Below, in pieces: positions 21,250-32,760 of a DNA stretch of 64,000 bases. The stretch comes from Stenocarpella maydis. Lineage: Eukaryota; Ascomycota; Sordariomycetes; Diaporthales; Diaporthaceae. The stretch is taken from NCBI GenBank assembly GCA_002270565.1, contig NQMI01000186.1:17225-81224 (forward strand), in the 5' to 3' direction. The position numbers were made by a program, and so were the translations under genes. Position 1 is the first letter of the stretch, and each line of letters opens with the position of its first letter. The notes under the pieces were generated by a model. That model had not been told where the DNA came from. It saw only the letters and a list, made by a program, of their open reading frames with translations, and searched no databases.

Positions 21250-23859
21250 ACGGGCGCAGAGGCAGGACGCACCGCCGAGCTGTGCGCTATACTCTGACTT
21301 TTTGAATCATCACACACTGGCTTGGATACCCTTGCGTGTCTTTGGCTTTTGCTACGAGAGAGCTTTGTATATGTTTGAGAGGCAGGGAGCATACATGTAT
21401 ATTCACGGGAGAGCATTTGCATCATTGCGGTGCATCTGAGACGAGGCTCTTTTTTTGTTCACTTGAGACAGTTAGAGAGTGGTTTTCAGCATTCATTCAA
21501 ATACCCTGCCCATCCAAGACAGACTGGATGGGGCAAGCCTGGTGTGGAGGGAATCGAGGGGCATTATCTCTTAGCAGGAGCTTCGATTCTTGGTTGATAA
21601 AAGCATTGCGCAGAAGGCATTTACGGGAGAGACTAGATTGGGGACCGAGGCATTTTTGTTGCTGCTCACCCGCCGCCGAGATGGTGGGAGCCAACTCCCG
21701 GAGTTTTCATCATACATACACACTTTATCATTGGGACTTACTGTAGAAGGGATGGAGAATAAATACACATATACCTTTTCCCTCTCGGTTTCGACAAACA
21801 CAATGGACTCGTCCGCATACGCCAATTTTCATTTAGTGACTGCGGCCTGCCTGTCTGACCTAGGATAAAATGAACTGATCTGTTGCCACACCATCAAGTA
21901 ACCAACCCTAGCTAGAGCCAGAGGTAAGGCGATGGGATCTCGAGGTGGATTTGCCGACTGCTCGTCGGCGACATCCTATGGGCCGACAAGACGAATAGGA
22001 TTCACCAGCTGACAGGTAGGCTGGGACATGGTGATATTATCGCATCTGGGTGGGCAGATGCCTCAGGCTTTCAGCCTACCACAACGGGTTTTGAGCAAAA
22101 GAAACTGACGAGTCCGATCTCTCACTGCCTATATAATTCATAGTTGAAAGCTCGGGATATTGATCAAGAGAATCATCCAGTCGTGTTTCGTTTCTCGACG
22201 TACATGTACATACGTCCCAGGTCGCCAGTAAGATCTTCCCTTCGGCATGATCGGCCCCGATGAAACCCGCCGGGACCAGTGCGCCGGGCTGCATGCCGAG
22301 TGGGCCACAGGGTCCTTGAGGCAAGTATCTATATCAAGGGTCTGGAGTGGACTGGCCTCGAGATAATGTGCGCAGGAAGCCATCTGGACAATTTTTTTTT
22401 AAAATTTTTTTTTGGAGGGTAGGGCATATCTCGCATGGGCGGAGTTCCTGCCTCGGAAGTTGCTCTTGGTTTAGTCAAAGGCAATTGGATAAGGATATGT
22501 CCCCATTGGAGGAACATGTGCGTGGATTATCCTTCCTCTCCCACGTCTGAGGGGCCAGGCCAGCAGCCAATTGCCGTAGGGTGGGTGTCCCGACGGGACA
22601 GTCGCACGTTCCGAGACTGCGAGAAGGCCGGGGCTGCTGTGGCGCGGTCTAGCAGGAAAATGCAGCCATACACACAGGAGGAGAATGACTGACAGATGAG
22701 CTCATACGTGGCTGGGCACAGGAGGGGGGGAGGAAAAGCGATGCTAGTCTAGGACAGCGGAGTTGACAACTCGTGTAACAAACAGCTTACTGGAATTTTT
22801 CTTCTTCCCCCATTATTTTCCTGTTTTGTTTGTGTCTCAGGACTGGCTGGATCTGGGCATTGGTCGGGCGTCTGTTTTGGGGGGAGGGGGGCTTCTGGAA
22901 AAAGAGGGACAGGAGAGAGGGGGTACACCAGAAGCTAGCCTAGGCCCCGAAAATCACATGCGTGCGAGGCAGCATGACGACAGAGCAAAGCTGGATAACA
23001 GCTACAGCTCGGGGTGGGTTGATTTCTCTCGTCCAGCCCCCTGCTCGTCAGTGCAAGACAGAGTTGGGCAGATGTTAGACGGTAGATGTGCCCTGCAGGT
23101 ACAACACTGTATAGCTCCCTGAAGCATGGTCGAGCCGTGTTGCTTGTCGTTGTCCCCATGCAGACGTAGCGGGAGTGAGTCGTCAAAGGCGTCGAGAACA
23201 AAAGAGGGTCATTATTAGTACGCTATGACACAGTGGCGTGGTGCCTAGGCAGGCAGAGAGAAGCTGGTGGAAGCTGGTGACTTGGTGGTGTTGGTGGCTC
23301 ACTTGACGGGCCTTGATAAGGAAGTCACCTCCCCTTTTTTGGGTGCCCACCCTTCAGAGTTTCAAGATGTGTCCTGCATGTGTCTAGTGTAGGGAATTTA
23401 GAGGCGGAGCCTGTGTCAGCAGCTCTCTGCAGCAGAGCATCACAAACAAGTGGCCGCTTTGTGTGAAGGAAAACGAAAAGAGAGATCAATGAGTGTAAAC
23501 TGAGCTTACATTCACTTGGTCACCTCTGCACTGTACTGTTGTGTAGTGCATCCCTCTATCTACACTATCTAGGTACCCTAAGTAAGCCCAGTACTACGTA
23601 GTGATGCAGGTGTGGGATGGGGATGTGTCGTCATGCCGGCATGTCTACCTCGTAGCACACATATTTTTAGCGGCACACAAAGTACATCCAGGACAATCAT
23701 TGATGCAGGCAAGCCACAATGCGGCCCCACCGGTAGTAGGTACCTCTAGCTTTGCCCTCCTGTGAGGTCTGGGTCCAGGCCCCAAGAGGCCTAGCAGTAC
23801 ATAGATAGCATGTGCTCATACCTACCGCAGGTGCTGATTGACTGACGGACTGATTGACT

Positions 23860-23891
<32 letters not shown>

Positions 23892-24197
23892 CTGAACATA
23901 ACCTGACCTGACCTGACCTTGACCTGGTCAATCCGTCAACCTGACAACAAAACCTAACTTGCTCTGCAAAAGCCAGCGACGACATCCTCCTTCTTGCTCC
24001 TACCACAGCATCATCCCTCAACCAGGTAACCTCCATCACCCTGTATCAACACCCACCCACATCGCCTGGCATAGAGCTCCGTTCTGCTCACAGCCTGTTG
24101 TGTCATCACAGCTCAGCTACCCGCCAAAGAGCACGTGCTCCCTTCCACCGAGGATAACGACAGACCTCTCCTCTCACCCATCGCCACCACCTCCGCC
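21250..24197. other. Intergenic before RTN1
   Basis: About 2.95 kb without a recognisable gene. It contains an A/T run near 22390-22412, a (GCT)n triplet run at 23861-23889 and four ACCTG pentamers at 23900-23920. Confidence 0.45.
23861..23889. repeat. (GCT)n triplet repeat
   Basis: Nine GCT/CTG units, followed 11 bp later by a short ACCTG pentamer array. Confidence 0.8.
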
Positions 24198-25493
24198 ATG
24201 GCCGACACCCTCAACTCGGTCACCAACTCGGTCACCAATGGTATGTCTGCTCCCTCTGTCCCTCTCTGCCTCTCTGCCTCAGCCTGGGCCCCTCCGCCCC
24301 CAGACAATGCTATTCTGCCACTATCTACCCTACCTGCCTTTCTCTCTGGTCCTTTTTTTTTTTTGCTTCCACATGGCTAACACCTCATTCTACCCGTAGG
24401 CCCCGTTGCAGACAAAGTTAGAGAACAGCACCAGAAGACTTCTGACGAGCTGTCCAACCTCTACGCCTCCCGCCAGACACCTGATAACCGTGCCGCAACC
24501 GGCCAACCTCTGACCCACTACCACTCCTTCTTCTCCGAGCTCCTGTCGTGGAACAACCCTCGTACGTACCACCGCCCGCCCCAGCTTCCTGCTCACCCCG
24601 GATGCGCGCGGAACACCAGAACAAAGACTCAGCAGCTGACAAACCGGTACAGGAGCCTCCGCAATCGCCTATGCCTCCATCATCGCCTTCATCTTCTCGG
24701 TTAGGTACCTGGACGTCATCCGATGGGGCTTCAAACTCACCTGGATGATCCTGGGCATCACCATCGCCGCTGAGGCCGCCGGCAAGACTGTCATGAATAC
24801 TGGCATTGCCAGTCAGCTCCGGCCCCGCCGTTACTACACCATTCCCCGCGAGACCCTCGATGTCCTTATTGGCGATGTCCATGAGCTCGTCAACTTCCTC
24901 GTCATCGAGGCTCAGCGTATCGTCTTCGCCGAGAACATATGGGCTTCCCTGGCTGTACGTGTATCCCGGAGCCAGCCTCACACCTCCCACACACCTGTTC
25001 CTCGCCCCAGGCTAACTAGTCTCCTTCCTGCTAGGTCTGCGTGAGCGCCTTCATCTCGTACTGGCTCGTTAAGGTCGTCCCGTACTGGGGTCTCGCGCTC
25101 ATCGGCACCACCGTCCTCTTCACCGCCCCTCTGATTTACACCTCCAACCAGGAGCTCATCGACCACCACCTCAGGAACGCCCAGCAGGTCGTCAACGCCC
25201 AGGCCGAGCAGCTTCGCAAGGTCGCAGGCACCCACACCGCCCGTGCCACCGAGGTTACCAAGCAGTATGTCGGCGACTACACCCACAAGGCCCAGGAGAT
25301 GATCAGGGGCCGCGCCGCCTCCCCCAAGGCCGCCTCCCCGACCCCGGCCGCCCCCGCTGTTAAGGACAGCGATTTCCCCGCCGCCCCCAAGGAGGACATC
25401 AAGGTCGACGAGCCTGCTCTGCCTCCCCAGAGCGAGCCCGAGCCGGCAGTCAAGCACGAGGAGGCTGAGCAAGAGCCTCTGATTGCTACCTAA
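24198..25493 (+). CDS. RTN1: Reticulon-like ER membrane-shaping protein
   Basis: Four exons: 24198-24240, 24400-24561, 24653-24954 and 25035-25493 (321 aa). Donors are GTATGT, GTACGT and GTACGT; acceptors are GTAG, ACAG and CTAG. The reticulon homology domain begins at HYHSFFSELLSWNNP. It contains two hydrophobic hairpins: ASAIAYASIIAFIFSVRYLD through ILGITIAAEAAG, and VCVSAFISYWLVKVVPYWGL through LFTAPLIY. These wedge into the cytoplasmic leaflet of the ER to bend tubules. Between them lies a charged loop with LIGDVHELVNFLVIEAQRIV. The C-terminal tail has an amphipathic helix and a Pro/Ala/Glu-rich end. The very short first exon (43 nt) is supported by clean splice sites and by frame. No signal peptide, as expected. 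Confidence 0.92.
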
Positions 25494-27155
25494 GCGAGTC
25501 TGTATATGAGACCAGACGGATCCCCGACGTGTGTCGGGTCACGCTGAGGGCCATAAGTGTCCCCGGGGCAGGCTGAGACGCGCCACCACGGGAATTCATG
25601 TCACCGTCAAATTCGTAGCCTAAAATCGAGTTTTGGGTGCTGTTTGAGGAGGTGACCTAAGAGTTGTGGAACCTGCCCGGGTTCAGGTCAATGGGAGAGA
25701 ACAAACCAGGCGAAGCGAGATGTTGCCGTGTGATATGAGGTCCGTAGTCGAAGGGACCTGAGTAGTGGAGGAGAGGGAAAATGCTAGGGGATGATGCTGA
25801 TAGCGGGGGATAACAGTCTTGTCTTTCAAGGGTCAGATCACGGCGTGCAGAGCGATTGCGTTGTTCTTTTGACTCTTTTGTCATATGAAACAGAGATTGA
25901 CAGTTCATGGTTGACGATGGACGACGACCGGTAGTCATTTTTCTTTTTCTCGTAACGGCCAATGGATGGGGCAGTCGTCAGGTTTATCTTAATCCAACTT
26001 GGTGTCTGTTTTCTTGCTTCGCCGCCTGCTCTGTTGGTGTTCTACTGATTCGATTTGATTTGCTTCTTTTTTGCTCTCCGTCGGATCAGTCTGGAATGTT
26101 TCCTCCCAGTACAGTAGTACAGTACGGCGTATATATACAGCACCGTTGCAATAGGCTCGTGCCCGTAGGCACACACACGTGTGTGTGTGTGTGTGTGTGT
26201 GTTATATTAACACATTTTTCTTGCTCGAGCACCAAGTACGAGGGTTTGTAACATTACATCTGATATTTCCCTCGCTTGTCAGCAAGATTTCATCATCATG
26301 ATGCCGGCACAAGTCCTATGGCTCGTGAGAGTGTCCTGTCCGCCACACAACCCTCTGGATATCGTTCTCGCCGCACACACACCGTCCTGCAACAAGGGCA
26401 TATCACGACTCGGACCGTGTGGTCGATCTGCAAAAAGTCCCCTCGCCCCGTCATATTTAATAGCCTCGTGGGCAAAAAAGCTCGTGATACAGCCACGAAC
26501 CTGCCATCCTGCCGCGGGGAAATCCATAGGCTTTTCCCCTCCCGCGACCATTGATTGAACGTACTATTCCAGTCAAGTCATCCAAGTAGGCGACTGACTG
26601 GACGTAGCATATCCACATACTGCCGGCCATGGTGATGTAGTCACTTGGATATTCCAGCTATGTATGTATTACTTGTATTCCTTGTTGGTGGGTCCAGAGT
26701 CGAGACACGCTCACATTCACACCACGCCTTGCACGTATTTTGCTCTCCTCGCATTTCCAAGTCTCTACTGAAGACCTATCAATACACGCAGTCATGAGAT
26801 TCGTGACAAGTGAAAAGGCGACAGAAACGTCATGTGTGGTGCGTCATGAATGAGACCAAGGGCAAGAGAAGGGGAAGGGAAGAAAAAGAAGATGCAGGTG
26901 GGTAGGTAGCCATAGGAGATATTATCCAGACCCGATCGAGAAAAGAGCAAGACGCGTGGAAAATTCAAAATCAGATACCAGCGGTCAAAAGCACTATGAT
27001 GGTAGACAAGGACGTCTCTTCGTCAGAAAACCCACCGTCCTGAAAAGAGTCCAGCCTCGCCCCCATAAACTCGGCCATAACATGCTCAAAGAGAAGATAG
27101 ACATGGGCCCCTTAACTTCGCGCTCATTACAAGGAAGGCTGCCTACGAAAGCTGC
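25494..27155. other. Intergenic, convergent RTN1/TOP2 3' ends
   Basis: 1.66 kb with no recognised gene. It carries an (AC)4(GT)12 microsatellite at 26171-26202 that could fold on itself. Confidence 0.45.
26171..26202. repeat. (AC)n(GT)n microsatellite
   Basis: About four AC units followed directly by about twelve GT units, a partly self-complementary tract. Confidence 0.85.
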
Positions 27156-30100
27156 TCAGTCTGAGCCGTCCAAGTCGTAAACATCGCTTCCACCACCACC
27201 GCCGTCAGACATCAGCTCGTCCTCATCGTCCGAGATGATGGCAAACGTCTTCTTGGCCTTGGCAGCTGCCGCTCGGCCTGCACGAGCTCGGGGTGGTGGT
27301 GGCGGGGAGCCATCTTTCATGGCCACGTCACCATCGCCATCCTCCTCATCGTCACTGAAGTCGAACGCCTTCTTCTTTGACTTGCCCGCAGCAGTGGAGG
27401 TCTTTTTCTTTGCTGCATAAGCCTTCGCAGCTGGAGACACCTGCAGGGGCTTTGCAGGCTTGTCCTCCTTTGCCTTGCTCTTGGCCCCAGCCGGACGACC
27501 ACGGCCCTTCTTCGCTGGGGCCGAGACAACATTCAAGGGAGCCTTGGCAGACTTCGCTTTTGCTGAGGAGGCCTTGGCTGTAGCCGTGGTAGGTAGGGCC
27601 TCATTTTCGGACATGTCATCGGCGTCAGAAGACCTCGTCGGCTTGTGAGGAGACGACCTGGCAAGAAGCTCGTAGTTCGTGTCATCGGGCTCGTCAAAGT
27701 CGAAGTTGCGAGATTGCTTCGTCTTCAGCTTAGGGATCGCGGCATTTCCGTGCTCTGACCGTGACATGGCAAATAGACTAAGTCTGCCGTTGTTCGACGT
27801 CGCAGCGGGCTCTCCGATCCCACGAACCATGGCACCAACGTCTCCAAGAAGATCATCTCCGTTATCCTGCTCGGACTCCTCGTCGTCGTCATCGAAAACC
27901 CAGGTCTTCTTGGCCTTTGATGCGGCAGCGCGCTTGGAGCGACCATTTGCGGGCGCCGGCACCTCCTCGGTCTCAGATTCCCCATCATCGGGGACAGATT
28001 CGACCGGAGAAGGCTTCGACACAGCGGCGCGCTTGGTGCGGCTCTTTGTTGGTGCGGCAACCTCTTCGATCTCGGGCTCTTCCTCTTCAGGCTCCTCAAC
28101 CTCAGGCTCCTCGGTCTCGGGCTCTTCATCCTCTACGATGGATTCGACCGGGGATGGCTTTTTCGCGGGTGCGGTCTTGCCCATGTTCAGTGTAGCGAAG
28201 TCATCATCCGAGAAGTCCGAGTCTGATCCGTCGTTGGCATAGGACTTAGCTTTGGCTGCTGCTGCGCGTTTGGAGCGGTTCACGGCCGGCCCGGAGATTT
28301 CTTCGATATCAGAATGTTCATCCTTGACAGCTTCGTCAGGAGAGGCTTTGGCTGGTGCGGGCTTGGGCTTGCTCTTGCTCAGTGCGGCGAAGTCGTCATC
28401 GGAGAAGTCAGAGGATGCTCCGTCATTGCCAAAAGTCTTGGGTTTCGGCTTTGCTCCGCTGAACTTCTGAGCAAAGGCAGCGCCCTGCTTCTTTGGCTCG
28501 ACGGGCCTCTTCACGACGGTCATTTCTTTCTTCATCGACTTCGCTGCCTTGGTCTTGCCGGGATCATAGTCGTCGTCGCCACGATTGGCCTTCTTAGCAC
28601 CGCGGCCACCGCCAGCGCCAATCTTCTTGGAGCGGCGGCGACCCATGTTCCGGATGCTCTTTGCGATCTCGAGATCCAGAACCTGTTGGTGCTCCCACTC
28701 CTCGAGGAACTCGTCGAGATCCCTGGACCAGAGGTCCTTCTCACTGAGTATCTCGAGGTCATCGTGCTCCTTCTTCTTTGCAGCAATCTGCTTCCTCAGG
28801 CGCTCGAGGCGCTCAGCAGTCAAGGAATAGATGGGCATCTATGCAATGTCAGTGCACCAGTCGCCAGGACAGGACGGGGGTTCACGCACCGAGAGAAGAT
28901 AGTCATAGTCTCCTGCGCCGGGTTCATTGGAGGTGAGGTCCTCGCTATCCTCCTCGTCATTCTGGTCCATCTCCTCATCTGTGTTCCGAGGCTTCTTCAC
29001 GCTCTCACCACGTGGGAAGGCCTCGTACTTGCGGCCACGAAGCTCTTCCACCAGGACTGCCTTTTTCTTTCTGGAGACGACCAACTTGCCCTCAATGATT
29101 TCTTCGACGAATCGCGCCATGTTCTTCAACTTGCGATAGTCCGCGTGATATACCTTGAGCCAGTATGCCTAAGAAATGCCACATTAGCCTTTTATTACAT
29201 TGTAAAAGGGGGTAGGGGTCTGCGGTACGACGAACCCTTCGCTTGGAGTACATGTCAAGGCGGTAGTGGTAAAATTCCTCCAGAATGTCCTCGACCTTCT
29301 CATACTTGCGAATCTGTCCGCGAACATCAAAAGCAACGAGGTTGGTGGTCCCCAGGCTCTTGTTCAGCTTGAAACGCTCCAACACACCCTCTTCCCGAAC
29401 CTTCTTGATCTGGGCCTCGTCCATCTCAATCTCGAAGTGCACATTTGCATGGTCGTTGTACTCCTTGTAATCCTTGATCCAGGACGGAGCCTTTTCGCCC
29501 TTGATGATTTGTTCGAGCTTGGCCTTGAAGTCATCAGTCCACATGCGGATGGGGAGCTCAGTGATTGTGACAACGGGTTTGGCACGGCTGTCGTCGATCT
29601 CCGCAATGCCATTGAACTTGTACCTTCTCCCGCCCGGTTCTTCTTCCTCGACTGTTCCCTTCCAGCCGCGGAACCAAGGCGTCATTGTCTCAAAGGGGAG
29701 CTCCTCGGATGAATCTTCACTACGACCCATGCGTCTCTTGAGGTTCCTCACAATGTCTCTCGGGTTATAATTCGGGATAGAAGTGCTCCAACCCGTTCCA
29801 ATACCGTCAGCACCATTGCAGAGAACCATTGGAATGATCGGGGCGTAGACCTTGGGTTCGATCTGCTTGCCATCGTCGTATTGCAACTCGAGGTTCGGCT
29901 CATCTAGTGGAGAAAACACACGCCTGGCGAAAGGCGACAGCCGCGTGAAAATGTAACGAGCGCTGGCCGAATCGCTACCGCCCGCAAGACGAGAACCGAA
30001 GTTACCGCTGGGCTCCAGAATGTTGATGTTATTCGATCCGACAAAGTTCTGGGCCAGACCAATGATTGTCTGCTGCAAGGAGATTTCACCATGGTGGTAG

Positions 30101-32760
30101 GCAGTCTGTTCGGAAACGTAGCCAGCCAATTCAACGACCTTCTTGTCCTTCGTCAGATTACGCTTGAAGCAGGCGTAGATGACCTTGCGCTGCCCTGGCT
30201 TCAAACCATCCACAACAGAGGGAATGGACCGCAGGTTATCAGCCATGCTGAACAAGATGAGTTCCCTGTTGACGAAGTCGGTGTATGTGATGGACTTGGT
30301 TGAATGGTCCAAGAAAGTTCCGGGGACAAAGTTGCCGAGCCACTGCTTTCTCGCATCGGCCTTCTTCTTGGAGAAGGCGAGCTCAAAGAGCTCAGATTCC
30401 TCTGACTTCATGGTCTGGAACTCCTTCAAGTGGTCATCCAAGTTTGTGAAATAGACCTGGGCGTCTTCGTTGGAACTGGTACCCAGACCCTTGAAGTATT
30501 TGTAGGACCACTTCTTGATCTCTTGGTGGTGGCGCTCTTTCCATTCCTCGTATTCGGGCATTGTGAAGAACGACTTCAGGTGGAGAGGCTTCTTTGGGTT
30601 CGGGCCCTGCCAGACTTTCACCACAGGGGTGATGAATTCCCGGAAGAAGTCGGGGATCTTGAGCAGAGAGGGAAACTGGCACTCGAGAAAGTTGATGAGC
30701 AAACCCTTGATGTGACTACCGTCGTGATCCTGATCGGCCATGATCATCAAATGACCATAACGGAGGCTCTTGGTGTCTGTATAAGTTGTCTTGTGCTTGA
30801 GCCCAAGGAATTGTTTGATGTTGTTGATCTCTGAGTTCTTCAAGATCTGGTCTACCGAAGCGTCACGGACGTTCAGCATCTTTCCCCGCAGAGGGAACAC
30901 ACCGATGCGGTCGGGATCGAGAATCGCACGGCCCGCCACGGCCAGAGCTCGAGCAGAGTCACCCTCAGTCAAGATCAGTGTGCACTCGTGGCCGTTCCTG
31001 GTGCCCGCCAAGTTCGCATCGACGAGTTTCTCGTTGCTGATGCGGGACCGCTTGTTCCCATCAGACTTGGCCATCATCTTGTCGGCCTTCTTCTCGGCGA
31101 AGTGAAGAATGTTCTCGATGGCCTCTGTTGCCCTGATTTTCTTAATGAAGCCATCAGTGAGTTGGCATTTGCTGCCAAAGGCACTCAGCTTGGTGGTCAT
31201 CTGCTCTTTGGTTTGAGATGTAAAGGCAGGGTTGTCAATCAAGCAGTTGACAAAGATGAAGATGTGGTTCCGGACATGGTTTGCCTTGAGCGAGTGCCCC
31301 TTCATCTTCTTCGAAAGGTCTTTGAGGAGGGCGGTGCAGATCTGATCAGCAATGTAGTTGACGTGCGTGCCACCAGCAGTTGTTGCGATCGAGTTCACGA
31401 AGGAGACCTGCTGGAAGGAACCATCTGAGACTGTGAAGCCGATCTGCCAACGCTGATGCGCCTTGGGGTCCTCAAAAATGACGGTGGCGGGGGTGAGTGC
31501 GTTCTCGTCTGCGTCGACATCTGAACGCTCCTTCGCGATAGCCTTGGCATACATCTCGCAGTACTTCTTCCACCCGAGCTTGAGGTGTTCTCCATTGAGG
31601 TGCACCTTCACACCTTCAACGGTGCCAGCCAAATCGTAGACTCGCCGATACATGAGGGCCTCGGTGTGGTTGTCAATGCCGTCTGGCATGCCGAAGCGCT
31701 TGAAGTCTGGCTTGAAAGTGACCCGTACGAAGTCTTTGCTCTTGTTCGCCGTGATCTTTGCCTTTTCCATCTTGCTCATGTTGTCCCTCCATGTTGTCTT
31801 GTATCTCTTGCCGTTCGACGAGTCCTGGCACTCGAGGGAGAACTCCGTGCTGAACACGTTGCAAAGCTTGGCACCGAAACCATTGCGACCACCGACGGTC
31901 TTCTTCTCAGTGTCGTCGAAATTTGATCCGGCAAGCAGATGACCGAAGACCATCTCGGGGATGTAGACACCCTCCTTCTCGTGCATCTCGACCGGGATAC
32001 CCTTGCCATCGTTCTCGACCGAGATTTCGCCCTTCTCACGGTCAATGGTGACCTTGATGTAGCTCATGGTCTTGTCACGCTGCTTGTTGTCTGCGGCGTT
32101 GACCAGTATCTCGTCGAATATCTTGTAGAAACCAGGGACAAAGAAGATCTTCTTGTACTCCATCAAGCACTTCTCCTTGTTGTAGATCCACATCGAGCTT
32201 TCAGTGCGCTCGACGGATCCGATGTAGGTGTCAGGCCGCTTGATGATGTGCTCAAGCTGGGTGAGCTTCTGATATGTCTCGGTGGCGGTCTTGGTGGGCC
32301 GGGAGCCCGAGGGCCCATCGAGTTGGACGAAGCTATCGTTCTCGATCTCACCCAGAGGTTTGCCGCTCGACTTCTTTGCGCCAGCGGCTGTCTTTTGCTT
32401 CTTTGGGGGCGTGTCAGACATGTTGCCGTCGAAGTCATCATCATCATCGTCGCTCTCTGGCTTCGCGCGTTTCTTAGGCGCGGCCTTTGACTTGAGCGTT
32501 GTCTGGACCATTTTTTTCGGCGCGGCCTTGGCAGCAGGCTTTGCTGCTGTGGCCTTCTTCACGGCAGCCTTGGGCTTGGGCTTCTGCGACTCGTAAGCAG
32601 GTGACAGAGAATGGCTGTGTTTGCGCCAGTGGATTAGGGTGGTATGGCACGGAGAGGAGGTCACGAGGGGCGCGGTGCGGCTACTCACAGTCTCAGGCTC
32701 GAACGCGTCGGAGTCATCTTGCTGGAAGTCATCAAAGACTGACTCTGAGTCGGAGTCCAT
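27156..32760 (-). CDS. TOP2: DNA topoisomerase II
   Basis: Four exons on the minus strand: 32760-32689, 32583-29236, 29168-28890 and 28838-27156, giving 1793 aa. The protein is an ATP-dependent type IIA topoisomerase that passes one duplex through another in the nucleus. Visible landmarks: the GHKL ATPase (EILVNAADNK, VENDGKGIPVE, GGRNGFGAKLCNVFS); the Toprim domain with LTEGDSARALA (about residue 560) and the metal-binding Asps of DQDHDGSHIKG (about 640); the winged-helix active site SARYIFTRLSP with the cleavage Tyr at about 900; then the tower and C-gate (LEEFYHYRLDMYSKRR, LLSMPIYSLTAERLERL). The last 500 or so residues are a charged, repeat-rich tail of Ser/Asp acidic clusters and Lys/Arg-Ala blocks. 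Intron 2 uses a GTTCGT donor. Intron 1 is 105 nt and stop-free. Confidence 0.96.

Noticed and set aside
28314..29372. 352-codon plus-strand ORF opposite TOP2
   Set aside because: Leu-rich antisense of Lys/Glu-rich TOP2 exons. It crosses two TOP2 introns and has no homology-like motifs.
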